From assembly GCF_030409215.1 (NCBI RefSeq), contig NZ_JAUFPL010000027.1:126041-190040 (forward strand): a stretch of 64,000 nucleotides of DNA, in the 5' to 3' direction. Within the stretch, counting starts at the first letter, position 1. Every line of letters starts with the position of its first letter. Of this stretch, positions 33,538 to 41,411 are shown in pieces. The notes under the pieces are model-generated. The model ran no database searches. It was not told the origin of the DNA and saw only the letters and a list, made by a program, of their open reading frames with translations. Origin of the DNA: Halomonas ramblicola. Its GTDB lineage: Bacteria > Pseudomonadota > Gammaproteobacteria > Pseudomonadales > Halomonadaceae. The position numbers and the translations under genes are program-made.

Positions 33538-35010
33538 TTAACCGCCGGCGAAGACCGGGCGATATGGTGTATGCGGCATCATCACGTCTTTGATGTCGCA
33601 GAAAAATTCAAAGCTCCACTGGCCGCCCTCGCGGCCGATGCCGGAGTCGCGGATGCCACCGAAGGGGGCATTCAGGTCGCGCAGGAAGAAGGAGTTGACC
33701 CAGACCATGCCGGTGCGCAGTCGGTCGGCAACGGCCTTGGCCCGCTCATCCTCGCCGAACACCACGCCTGCCAGGCCGTATCGAGTACCATTGGCCAGCT
33801 CCACCGCTTCGTCGTCGTTGCCGAAGGTCTGGACCACCAGTACCGGCCCGAACACCTCGTTCTGGACGATCTCCGACTCCTGGTCGACGCTGCCCAACAA
33901 GGTAGGCTGGTAGTACAGATCGCCGGCCTGGTGAGCGGAACCGCCCCATAGCACTTCAGCGCCGTCGGCCACTGCCCGCTGTACAAAGCCGTCTACCTGA
34001 GCGAACTGGCGCGGATGGATGATGGGGCCGATTTCGGTGGCCGGGTCCCGCGGATCGCCCACTCGCAGGCGTTCCACAACGGCATGCATTCGATCGAGGA
34101 ACTCACCGGCCACCGACTCGTCGACCAGCAGCCGGGTCCCCGCCAGACAGACCTGACCAGCATTGCGGTACTGCAGGGCGGCGGTTTCGGCAGCCACCTG
34201 CAGGTCGGCGTCGGCCAGCACGATGAACGGGGACTTGCCCCCCAGTTCGAAGCTCGCCGGCACCAGGTTAGCGCCGGCGGACTGGCTGATCTGCTTGGCC
34301 GTGGGCACCGAGCCAGTGAAGGAAATACGCGCCAGGCGCGGATCGGCCACCAGCCGGGCACCCGTCTCTGCACCGATTCCCTGGACGATGTTGAGGACGC
34401 CCTTGGGCAGACCGGCGGCGTCGGCGATATCGCCGAACATGGAGCAGGTCAGTGGCGCCCACTCCGGCGGCTTGACTACCACCGCATTACCCGCCGCCAG
34501 TGCCGGGCCTAGCTTCCAGGTCGTCAACATCATGGGCGAGTTCCACGGGGTGATCAGCAGGGCCACCCCCGCCGGCTCGTGACGTACGTCGTGGTGCGCC
34601 TTCTCGCCGTCAAAGGCCATCGAGGCCAGGCGCACCGCTTCATCGGCGAAGTACTCGATGTTTTGTGCACAGCGCTCGATCTGATGGCCACGCAAGCGGG
34701 CCAACAACATGCCGTTGTCTTCGCACTCCACCCGAGCCAGCTTCTCGCCCCAGGCGCGGATCTCGGCCGCGAAGCGTCGTAGATGGGTGCGACGCCCCTC
34801 TGGTCCCAGGGCGGCCCAGGCCGGAAAGGCTTCGTCGGCGGCCGTCACCGCGGCATCACAGTGCTCGGGAAGCCCTGCCGCAATCTCACCAATGACGTGG
34901 CCGTCGATGGGACAGTGGTCGGTGAAGGTCTGGCTGGAGGCTACTCGCTGTCCACCGATGTAGTGATGGGGCGAGACATGGATGCCGTCGATCTCGATGG
35001 TATGGTTCAT
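33538..35010 (-). CDS. hpaE: 5-carboxymethyl-2-hydroxymuconate semialdehyde dehydrogenase-type ALDH
   Basis: A 490-residue aldehyde dehydrogenase. It has TPWNSPMMLTTWKLGPALAAGN, ELGGKSPFIV with the general base and AGQVCLAGTRLLV with the catalytic Cys, features shared by HpaE and HpcC. It oxidises the semialdehyde formed by HpaD. The ATG at 35010 was chosen from family length and its location 16 bp after hpaH. A tail of the longer upstream frame overlaps hpaH and is rejected. Confidence 0.88.
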   Translation of the reverse strand: MNHTIEIDGIHVSPHHYIGGQRVASSQTFTDHCPIDGHVIGEIAAGLPEHCDAAVTAADEAFPAWAALGPEGRRTHLRRFAAEIRAWGEKLARVECEDNGMLLARLRGHQIERCAQNIEYFADEAVRLASMAFDGEKAHHDVRHEPAGVALLITPWNSPMMLTTWKLGPALAAGNAVVVKPPEWAPLTCSMFGDIADAAGLPKGVLNIVQGIGAETGARLVADPRLARISFTGSVPTAKQISQSAGANLVPASFELGGKSPFIVLADADLQVAAETAALQYRNAGQVCLAGTRLLVDESVAGEFLDRMHAVVERLRVGDPRDPATEIGPIIHPRQFAQVDGFVQRAVADGAEVLWGGSAHQAGDLYYQPTLLGSVDQESEIVQNEVFGPVLVVQTFGNDDEAVELANGTRYGLAGVVFGEDERAKAVADRLRTGMVWVNSFFLRDLNAPFGGIRDSGIGREGGQWSFEFFCDIKDVMMPHTPYRPVFAGG

Positions 35011-35026
35011 TGCTACTCCTGCAGTC

Positions 35027-35809
35027 CTATGCGAATGCCAGGGCAATGCTGCCCAGTTGCCCGTAATCCACGTGAAAAATGTCGCCGGCCGCGAGCGGTA
35101 CAGGCCGGGTAAACGAGCCCGCGAGCACCACGTGACCAGGTTCCAGGGCCGTGTCGAAGGTAGCCAGACGGTTAGCCAGCCAAGCGACGCCGGCGGCTGG
35201 ATGACCCAGCACGGCCGAGGACACGCCGCTTTCCTCGATCACGGCATTGCGATACAGCACGGCGGCAACCCAGCGCAGGTCGACCTCGGTGGGCGGTACC
35301 GGCCGTCCCCCCAGCACCACGGCACCGCAGGCGGAGTTGTCGGCGATGGTGTCGACCACCGTGCGCGGGGTTTCCGTGCGGCTATCAATGATTTCCAGCG
35401 CCGGCTGGACAAAGTCCGTGGCCATCAACACGTCGGCGATGGTAACGTCCGGCCCGCGCAGCGGCCGGCCGAGCACGAAGGCCAGTTCCACCTCGATGCG
35501 GGGCACCAGGAAGCGGTCGACGGCGATGGGGCGGTCAGTGCCGAGAATGGACTCGTCGAGCAAGTGGCCGAAGTCGGGCTCGTCGATGCCCACGCTCTCC
35601 TGCATCACGCGAGAGGTCAGGCCGACCTTGTGGCCCCGGATGCGACCGCCGGCGGCGAGCTTTGCGTCGACGACCTGGCGCTGGATGGCATAGGCATCGG
35701 CGATGCTCATGCCAGGGAAACTGTCGGACAAGCGAGGGATAGGGCGGCAGTCGCGCTCCGCAGCGAGCAACAGGTCGACAGCCTTTTGATGATCAGCATT
35801 TGCAAGCAC
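35027..35809 (-). CDS. hpaH: 2-oxo-hept-4-ene-1,7-dioate hydratase (HpaH)
   Basis: A 260-residue hydratase of the MhpD/HpaH family. The blocks RGHKVGLTSRVMQ, PRIEVELAFVLGRPLRGP, ATDFVQPALEIID, VLGGRPVPPTEVDLRWVAA and GSFTRPVPLAAGDIFHVDYG closely follow enteric HpaH. It adds water to the ring-cleavage product before HpaI acts. I prefer the GTG at 35809, which has GGAGGAG eight bases upstream, over an ATG at 35824 with no good ribosome site and almost on the predicted transcription start. It is the first gene of the operon and diverges from the LysR gene. Confidence 0.88.
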   Translation of the reverse strand: MLANADHQKAVDLLLAAERDCRPIPRLSDSFPGMSIADAYAIQRQVVDAKLAAGGRIRGHKVGLTSRVMQESVGIDEPDFGHLLDESILGTDRPIAVDRFLVPRIEVELAFVLGRPLRGPDVTIADVLMATDFVQPALEIIDSRTETPRTVVDTIADNSACGAVVLGGRPVPPTEVDLRWVAAVLYRNAVIEESGVSSAVLGHPAAGVAWLANRLATFDTALEPGHVVLAGSFTRPVPLAAGDIFHVDYGQLGSIALAFA

Positions 35810-35835
35810 GTATGTCTCCTCCATGTCTCACTCGC

Positions 35836-35889
35836 ACGGTAGGGAGTGCTCGCTTATCGATCAATCTGCATTTTCCTATCGGTTATTCG
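35836..35889 (-). promoter_or_regulatory. Promoter module copy D (24-bp box plus -35/-10) before hpaH
   Basis: On the minus strand CGAATAACCGATAGGAAAAT (from 35889) is followed by TTGATC (35864-35859), 17 bases and TACCGT (35841-35836). It is the most diverged of the four copies but keeps the box and its place beside the -35. It would start the hpa transcript a few bases before the GGAGGAG of hpaH, supporting the GTG start. Confidence 0.55.
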
Positions 35890-36010
35890 GTTTTTGTGAA
35901 AAATTCACCTGCATCGCCTGGAGCCGCAACAGTTACTGCGGCATGGAACTTCTCCGAGGAGCTTCTTCGATGCGCGGTCAGCCAATGCCTTGCACTGTAG
36001 AAAGCACGGA

Positions 36011-36048
36011 CTTATCATAAAAACCATAATATTATGGAGTTTTATAAG
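36011..36048. promoter_or_regulatory. Extended inverted repeat at the LysR start
   Basis: A perfect 14-bp palindrome CCATAATATTATGG (36024-36037) sits inside an imperfect dyad running from CTTAT (36011) to ATAAG (36048). It overlaps the GGAG ribosome site of the LysR gene and ends two bases before its ATG. This is the arrangement expected for autorepression. Confidence 0.6.
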
Positions 36049-36050
36049 TT

Positions 36051-36995
36051 ATGTCGAATAATGTCACCTTGCGGCAGCTCCGAGCATTCTGCGCGGTTGC
36101 AGATGCTGGCAGTTTTACCGAAGCGGCCAAGCGGTTGCACCTGTCCCAGGCGGCGCTGAGCGGTCTCATCAAGGAGCTCGAGTCGCAAATGGATGTGCGG
36201 CTGATCAATCGGAGCACACGTATGGTCAGCCTTACCACAGTGGGTGAGGCATTTTCCCCTCTGGCAGAGCGGGTGCTGGACGATCTCGATGATGCCTTGG
36301 CCAACATCAAGAACCTGACAGAGATGCGCCGCGGCATCGTGCGTTTTGCCACGCCGGAAGTGCTTTCCTGCACCTTGATACCGGAGTTGATCCTCGCCTA
36401 CGGCGAAACGTATCCCGACATTGAGGTCCGATTCACGGATGTCCCCATCGAAGACGTCTTTACGCGATTAGCCAACGGGGAAATCGACGTGGGGATAGCC
36501 CCTTACAGCGACAATGATTCACGCTTCGACTCCGAGGTCCTGATGGAGAGCCGGTTCTGGGCAGCATTGCGCCCGGACGATCCATTGGCGGCTAAGTCAC
36601 GGGTCTCCTGGAAAGACATCCAGGACCGTACGTTCATCACCTTCTTGCGTAACTTTACGGAGCGAGTGCTGCGGCGCGTTCCGGCCGATGCTCATCCACA
36701 CGAGATCCACCATGTCCGGCGTATCAATACCGCCTTGTCGATGCTCCGGGCCCAAGGAGGTGTCACCGTCTGCCCCGCCTTCGCGCGATCGCTCGTACAG
36801 GGCTTTGGATTGGTGTTTCGGCCACTAGAAGGCCCCGAGATTTATCGGAAGACCGCGATTTTCACACGCGCGGGAATCGCCTTATCGCCTGCCGCCGAGA
36901 GTTTTGTTCAGTTTACCCAAAACTTTGCAGGTGGATGGCTGGAGATGGTAGAAGCAGAGGATGCCGGCGAGGCCCATGGCACGAAGTCCCATTAG
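36051..36995 (+). CDS. LysR-type regulator divergent from the hpa-like operon
   Basis: A 314-residue LysR protein. The DNA-binding domain reads LRQLRAFCAVADAGSFTEAA with LSQAALSGLIKELE as recognition region; the effector domain has the usual FATPEVLSCTLIP and GEIDVGIAP segments. It diverges from hpaH over a region that contains promoter module D, so it is the leading candidate to bind the 24-bp box at all four copies. The family of hpa regulators in enteric bacteria is different (HpaR is MarR-like), so the control scheme here is distinct. Confidence 0.9.
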   Translation: MSNNVTLRQLRAFCAVADAGSFTEAAKRLHLSQAALSGLIKELESQMDVRLINRSTRMVSLTTVGEAFSPLAERVLDDLDDALANIKNLTEMRRGIVRFATPEVLSCTLIPELILAYGETYPDIEVRFTDVPIEDVFTRLANGEIDVGIAPYSDNDSRFDSEVLMESRFWAALRPDDPLAAKSRVSWKDIQDRTFITFLRNFTERVLRRVPADAHPHEIHHVRRINTALSMLRAQGGVTVCPAFARSLVQGFGLVFRPLEGPEIYRKTAIFTRAGIALSPAAESFVQFTQNFAGGWLEMVEAEDAGEAHGTKSH

Positions 36996-37139
36996 GGAAG
37001 CACTGAGCAATTCTATGCGGGGCTGTGAAAGAGCCAAGTGCAGTCAGATCATCGCAACCGCTAATTGCTCAACCGGTTAACTCACACGGCCTGAAAAATT
37101 TATAAACACCCTATAACGTCAAATCGATAACTCGCTCCC

Positions 37140-37934
37140 TCAGTATAGCCCTTGGGCCTCGAAGATCTTCCCCAGTTCCTCGGTGGCCACCTTCAGGCGC
37201 CGGTAGAAGGTTTGCTCCACCTCCTGGTCGGCATAGGCCTCCTGGATCCACACCACGTTCAGCGCTGCCTGGATATCACCCATCACCATCACCGGCACCG
37301 CGATGGCGCGGAACTCCTCGTCGCGGTAGGCAGGCAGTACCCAGCTCCCGGGCTCGCGTCGGCCGTAGCCGCAGGCCCTGACCTCGGCCACCAGGGCCGT
37401 GACATAGGCCTCGTCGGCTGCCAGTCGCCCTTCTTCTCCGGGTTGGCGCTGCAACGTCTCGAGAATATGGGCGCGTCGCCGATCGTCGCTGAAGGCCAGG
37501 AAGCAGCGCCCCATGGCCGAGCGGAGGATGCTGGGCTTGTAGCCGACGATCTCGCGATTGACGGTCATGGGGCTGCGGCGGCGCGAGGTCTCGATGATCG
37601 CCATGCCCTCGCCGTCATAGACGGCGATATCCGAGGGCCAGAGCAGATCCTGCTGCAGGGCATCGAGCACCGGCGCCGAGACCTGGGCGATCACATCGTA
37701 GACGCTGACCCCGTAGCCCAGTTCCTGCAGGACATAGGCGAGGCGGTAGCGCTTGTCGCCCATGCCGCGGTAGACCCAGCGGGCCGCCTCCAGGGTGGCG
37801 AGGACGCGCAGGATGGTGGCACGATCGATGCCGGTGGCCCGGTGCAGTTCCTCCAGGGTGGGGGGCTGCGGCGCCCGCTGGATCGCCTCGACCACCTCCA
37901 GCCCCCGGGCCAGGGCACGAATCTGCTTGACCAT
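37140..37934 (-). CDS. IclR-family transcriptional regulator (MhpR-like)
   Basis: A 264-residue IclR protein with an N-terminal winged helix (ALARGLEVVEAIQRAPQPPT, ATILRVLATLE) and a C-terminal ligand domain (RSPMTVNREIVGYKPSILRSAMGRCFLAF). It resembles MhpR, an activator of aromatic acid genes. The ATG at 37934 has GGAGG five bases upstream; in-frame codons before it are closer to or beyond the ribosome site. It is divergent from the sulfatase-like gene, the probable target. Confidence 0.88.
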   Translation of the reverse strand: MVKQIRALARGLEVVEAIQRAPQPPTLEELHRATGIDRATILRVLATLEAARWVYRGMGDKRYRLAYVLQELGYGVSVYDVIAQVSAPVLDALQQDLLWPSDIAVYDGEGMAIIETSRRRSPMTVNREIVGYKPSILRSAMGRCFLAFSDDRRRAHILETLQRQPGEEGRLAADEAYVTALVAEVRACGYGRREPGSWVLPAYRDEEFRAIAVPVMVMGDIQAALNVVWIQEAYADQEVEQTFYRRLKVATEELGKIFEAQGLY

Positions 37935-37947
37935 CATGACCTCCAAG

Positions 37948-37964
37948 CTTTTACCAGGTGAAAG
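37948..37964. promoter_or_regulatory. Candidate IclR-type operator, near-perfect palindrome
   Basis: CTTTTACCAGGTGAAAG fits CTTTnACCnGGTnAAAG symmetry, with only the central and two flanking bases off. It is 14 bp upstream of the IclR start and about 105 bp upstream of the divergent sulfatase gene, a sensible place for control of both. Confidence 0.5.
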
Positions 37965-38068
37965 TTTCCGATTGCCGGGGAAGGCCCGTCAATGGATAAG
38001 TGAGGCATGCCACGCCAGCCGAGCCATGGCCAGGCCCCTTACCATCACCTAAAGACCGGGAACCCCCA

Positions 38069-39649
38069 ATGAGCCGTCACCCCAACCTGCTGTTCACCAT
38101 GGCCGATCAGCTGCGCGCCGATTACCTCGGCTGCAACGGCCATCCCACCCTCCGGACGCCGCACATCGATGCCCTGGCCCAGCGAGGCGTCAACTTCACC
38201 CGCGCCTACTGCCAGGCTCCGGTGTGCGGCCCCTCGCGGATGTCCTTCTACACCGGCCGCTATGCCGCCAGCCACGGTGCCAGCTACAACAGCGTGCCGC
38301 TGCGAGTCGACGAACGCACCCTGGGCGACTACCTGCGGCCCCACGGCTACCGCGTCGGCCTGGTGGGCAAGACCCATATGAAGCGCGACGACGAGGGCAT
38401 GGCGCGCCTGGGCCTCGACCCCGACTCCTCGCGCGGCGTGCTGGTCAGCGAGTGCGGCTTCGAACCCTATGCGCGTGACGACGGCCTGCACCCCGACCAG
38501 CTCGCCAACCCCGACCTGCCCTACAATCGCTACCTGCGCGACCAGGGCTACGAAGGCGACAACCCCTGGCACAGCGCCGCCAATTCGGCGGTGGGCAGCG
38601 ACGGTGAGCTCCTGAGTGGCTGGTATATGCGTCACTGCCATCTACCGGCTCGGGTCGAGGAGGCGCACTCCGAGACCGCCTACACCACGAACCGCGCCAT
38701 GGACTTCATCGAGGCGGCCGGCGACCAACCCTGGTGCCTGCACCTCAGCTACATCAAGCCCCACTGGCCCTATATGGCGCCGGCGCCATATCACGCCATG
38801 TACGGCCCCGAGGACATCCTGCCGGCAGTGCGCAGCGACGCCGAGCGCGAGCGCCCGCATCCGGTGGTCGAGGCCTTCATGGGCCACGGCGAGTCAGTCG
38901 AGTTCTCCCGCGATGAGGTGCGTGAGCGGGTGATCCCCGCCTACATGGGTCTGGTCACCCAGCTCGATGACCATATCGGCCGGCTGGTCGACTTCCTCGA
39001 GGACAAGGGGCTGCGCGACGACACCGTGATCGTGGTGACCTCGGACCACGGCGACTACCTGGGCGATCATTGGCTGGGCGAGAAGGAGCTGTTCCACGAG
39101 CCCAGCGCACGGATTCCGCTGCTCGTGGTGGACCCGCACCGTTCGGCCGACGTCAGCCGCGGCACCCGCGACGAGCGCCTGGTCGAGGCCATCGACCTGG
39201 TGCCCACCTTCGTCGACCTGGCCGGCGGCGACAGCGGCGCGCTGGACCATGTGCTGGAGGGACGCTCGCTGGCCCCGCTGGTGCGTGGGGAGACGGTCGG
39301 CGACTGGCGGCGCTACGCTTTCAGCGAGGCCGACTACGCCTGGCGCCCGGCAAGGAAGGAGTTGGGATTGGCCCCGGACGAGGCGCGGGCCTTTATGGTC
39401 ACCGACGGGCGCTGGAAGTACGTGCACTACGCGAACCACCCGCCGCAGCTGTTCGACCTGGCGACGGATCCCGGCGAGCTCGAGGACCTGGCCCATCGCG
39501 ACGACTGCCGGACGGTGCGCGGCGAGCTAGATGCCGCGCTGAACCGCTGGTTCCAGGCGCGCCGTCTGCGTACCACCATCGGCAACGCCGAGGTGGAGCG
39601 CCGCACCGGCATGGCTCATAAGCGCGGCTTTCTCTTTGGCGTCTGGTAA
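38069..39649 (+). CDS. Sulfatase / phosphonate monoester hydrolase-like enzyme
   Basis: A 526-residue alkaline-phosphatase-superfamily hydrolase. It starts RHPNLLFTMADQLRADYLG with metal-binding Asp, has the formylglycine signature PVCGPSRMSFYTGRY with Cys53, and TSDHGDYLGDHWLGEKE in the C-terminal half. The CxPSR form and GDHWL segment resemble phosphonate monoester hydrolases and choline-sulfatase-like enzymes. There is no signal peptide. The ATG at 38069 is preceded by a weak CGGGAA site. It is paired with a divergent IclR gene and not with a transporter, so the substrate is uncertain. Confidence 0.85.
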   Translation: MSRHPNLLFTMADQLRADYLGCNGHPTLRTPHIDALAQRGVNFTRAYCQAPVCGPSRMSFYTGRYAASHGASYNSVPLRVDERTLGDYLRPHGYRVGLVGKTHMKRDDEGMARLGLDPDSSRGVLVSECGFEPYARDDGLHPDQLANPDLPYNRYLRDQGYEGDNPWHSAANSAVGSDGELLSGWYMRHCHLPARVEEAHSETAYTTNRAMDFIEAAGDQPWCLHLSYIKPHWPYMAPAPYHAMYGPEDILPAVRSDAERERPHPVVEAFMGHGESVEFSRDEVRERVIPAYMGLVTQLDDHIGRLVDFLEDKGLRDDTVIVVTSDHGDYLGDHWLGEKELFHEPSARIPLLVVDPHRSADVSRGTRDERLVEAIDLVPTFVDLAGGDSGALDHVLEGRSLAPLVRGETVGDWRRYAFSEADYAWRPARKELGLAPDEARAFMVTDGRWKYVHYANHPPQLFDLATDPGELEDLAHRDDCRTVRGELDAALNRWFQARRLRTTIGNAEVERRTGMAHKRGFLFGVW

Positions 39650-39720
39650 GACTCATCGGCGGCTCCGGCCGTCGGCCTTTTTCTTCCGGTCAGCAAGGGC
39701 GTCCATCGGTGCCTTGCCCC

Positions 39721-40056
39721 CTACCTCCGCCGCAGCGCCGCCCTCACCGCCTCCGACACCGGCCGCCCCCGCATCCGATGCGGGTCTTCGGGATGCCGTC
39801 CCGCCATGGCGCGGATCACCGTGGCCTCCACGGCCAGGGGCCTCCCCGCGATGCAGGAGATGCTCCACGTCGAAGCTGCTGTTGCGGAACTCGGCGATCC
39901 GCGCCTCGATGCGCACCTCGTCGCCGTAGCGGCAGGGGCCAGGAAACGGCTGCACAGCTCGACCACCGGGTAGCCGATGGCGACGAACGCTGCCTGCAGG
40001 GTCGCCAGGTCGAAGCCGGCCCGAGTGAACTGTGGCGCCTCGCCACAGGCTGCCAA
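39721..40056 (-). pseudogene. Frameshifted acyl-CoA thioesterase (4-hydroxybenzoyl-CoA thioesterase-like)
   Basis: Three minus-strand frames join to one protein: FTRAGFDLATLQAAFVAIGY (near 40030-39960), then CRYGDEVRIEARIAEFRNSS (near 39940-39870), then VEATVIRAMAGRHPEDPHRM (near 39830-39760). This order matches the hot-dog thioesterases of the 4-hydroxybenzoyl-CoA type. At least two frameshifts and loss of the first 40 or so residues show it is dead. Its 5' end points at the PcaQ-type operator, suggesting it was once downstream of a PcaQ-controlled promoter. Confidence 0.75.
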
Positions 40057-40077
40057 TTAACGTCTCGCCCTACCCCC

Positions 40078-40093
40078 ATAACCGCTGGGTTAT
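40078..40093. promoter_or_regulatory. PcaQ-type operator ATAACC-N4-GGTTAT
   Basis: ATAACC-GCTG-GGTTAT is a perfect 6-4-6 inverted repeat and matches the PcaQ motif ATAACC-N4-GGTTAA known from rhizobia in all but the last base. It lies at the 3' end of the frameshifted pcaQ and just before the thioesterase pseudogene, with no intact target gene following. It is most simply explained as the remains of a promoter whose operon has been deleted. Confidence 0.65.
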
Positions 40094-41018
40094 GTCCTAT
40101 TCGCCCCTGCCGCGACTTCTCGCAGCAGCTCGCAGAAGGCCTCCAGGGCCAGGGAGGGCTGCAAGCTGGATTGGTGCATAACCCCACCGACCCGCCCTGG
40201 CGCTCCAGCGGCAGGGCGAGCTCGCACAGCTCGCCGCGGGCCAGGGCATCGGCCACCGCCTCCTCGGGGGCGACCCAGATGGCGTCGCTGCCCAGGGTAT
40301 GGCCGCGACTGAGCGGCAGGGAGAGGGTTTCCAGCAGGCGTGGCGGCAGGGTCAAGGCGTGGCGTACGCAGAAGCTGTCGACCTGCTGGCGCAGGGTGGT
40401 CTGGGGCGGCGGCAGCACCCAGGGATGGGCGGTCAGCGCCTCGGGCGGCAAGGGATCGACGCCGGCCAGGGGATGGCCGGCGCGTACCAGCAGCAGCAGC
40501 CGCTCGTAGTAGATGTGCTCGAAGGCCAGGTCCTGGATCTCGCGGGCCTCGGTCATGCGCCCCACCACCAGGTCCAGCTCGCCGCGGCGCAGCCGCGAGA
40601 GCAGGAAGGCGCTGGGGCCGGTGACCACGTTGATCCCCACCTCGCCATGCGTCGAGCCCTCGGCGTGCCAGCGGCGCAGCGCCTCGGGCAGTAGCCGGCT
40701 CTCCACGGTGGAGAGTGCTCCCACCCGCAGCCAGCGCGTGCCCCGATGGGCATCGTCCAGCGCGCCCACGCCCTCCTCCAGGGCGCGCAACGCCGGCCCG
40801 GCGTGACGCAGCAGGGTGAGCCCCGCCTGGGTCAGGGCCACGCCCTGGGGCGTGCGTTCGAACAGGCCGGTGCCGAGGGTCTCCTCGAGCTCGCGGATGG
40901 TCTTGGACATGCCCGGCTGGGTGATCGCCAGGCGCTCGGCGGCCCGGGCGAAGCTGCGCTGGCGGGCCACCTCGAGGAAGGCCTGCAGATGGCGCAGCTT
41001 GATGCGGGCATTGAGCAT
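40090..41018 (-). pseudogene. pcaQ: pcaQ-like LysR regulator with C-terminal frameshift
   Basis: The gene encodes a PcaQ-type LysR protein: RIKLRHLQAFLEVARQRSFA, ITQPGMSKTIRELEETLG, then an effector domain with INVVTGPSAFLLSRLRRGEL and GSVGLCTNPAC. Near 40170-40180 the frame breaks; the expected ending SLALEAFCELLREVAAGANR continues in another frame to a TAA at 40090. In the original frame translation runs on to about 39816, replacing the last 30 residues with an unrelated tail. One lost base explains it. The regulator may be impaired, in line with the missing target operon, unless this is a sequencing error. Confidence 0.75.
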
Positions 41019-41383
41019 TCAGGTCTCCTGCTGTCGTGAGGCGAGCAGCCGAGGGGTACACGCCATGGCCACCAGGCTGATCAACAGGGTCGGCAGGAAG
41101 GCCAGCGCCACGGTCCCCGAGAGGTCGTTGAGCCAGCCGCCGACCACGGTGATGGCGAAGACCAGAAGATAGCCGAAGAACAGCATGCCGGCCATCAGCC
41201 GCGGCAAGGCCTCCAGGCGCACCAGCCAGGCGGGCAGCGCCAGCACGAAGATGAACAGCGCGCTGGTGAAGAGGCCGACCCCCCGGCCGACCACACCACT
41301 GCCCCGCCGGGGAGCCAGAGCATCAGCGGCAGCGCCAGCAGGGCTGAAGTAGCCCCCATCTTTCGGACCACCTGACAGGTCAT
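41019..41383 (-). pseudogene. C-terminal remnant of an MFS transporter (CynX/NimT type)
   Basis: Two overlapping minus-strand frames give roughly the last 120 residues of a major-facilitator carrier: SALLALPLMLWLPGGAVVWS, a frameshift near 41280, then FTSALFIFVLALPAWLVRLE and MLFFGYLLVFAITVVGGWLN. The N-terminal two thirds are missing. The stop codon is directly before the pcaQ ATG, so both genes once formed a unit. The right boundary coincides with the start of the hypothetical/toxin segment, a likely insertion or deletion junction. Confidence 0.65.
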
Positions 41384-41411
41384 CTAAGCTCGGATCCGGT
41401 CATCGTCGGGT

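Noticed and set aside
39657..39683. GC-rich dyad followed by TTTTT after the sulfatase-like gene
   Set aside because: I could not draw a stem of more than four consecutive pairs, so I did not list it as a terminator.
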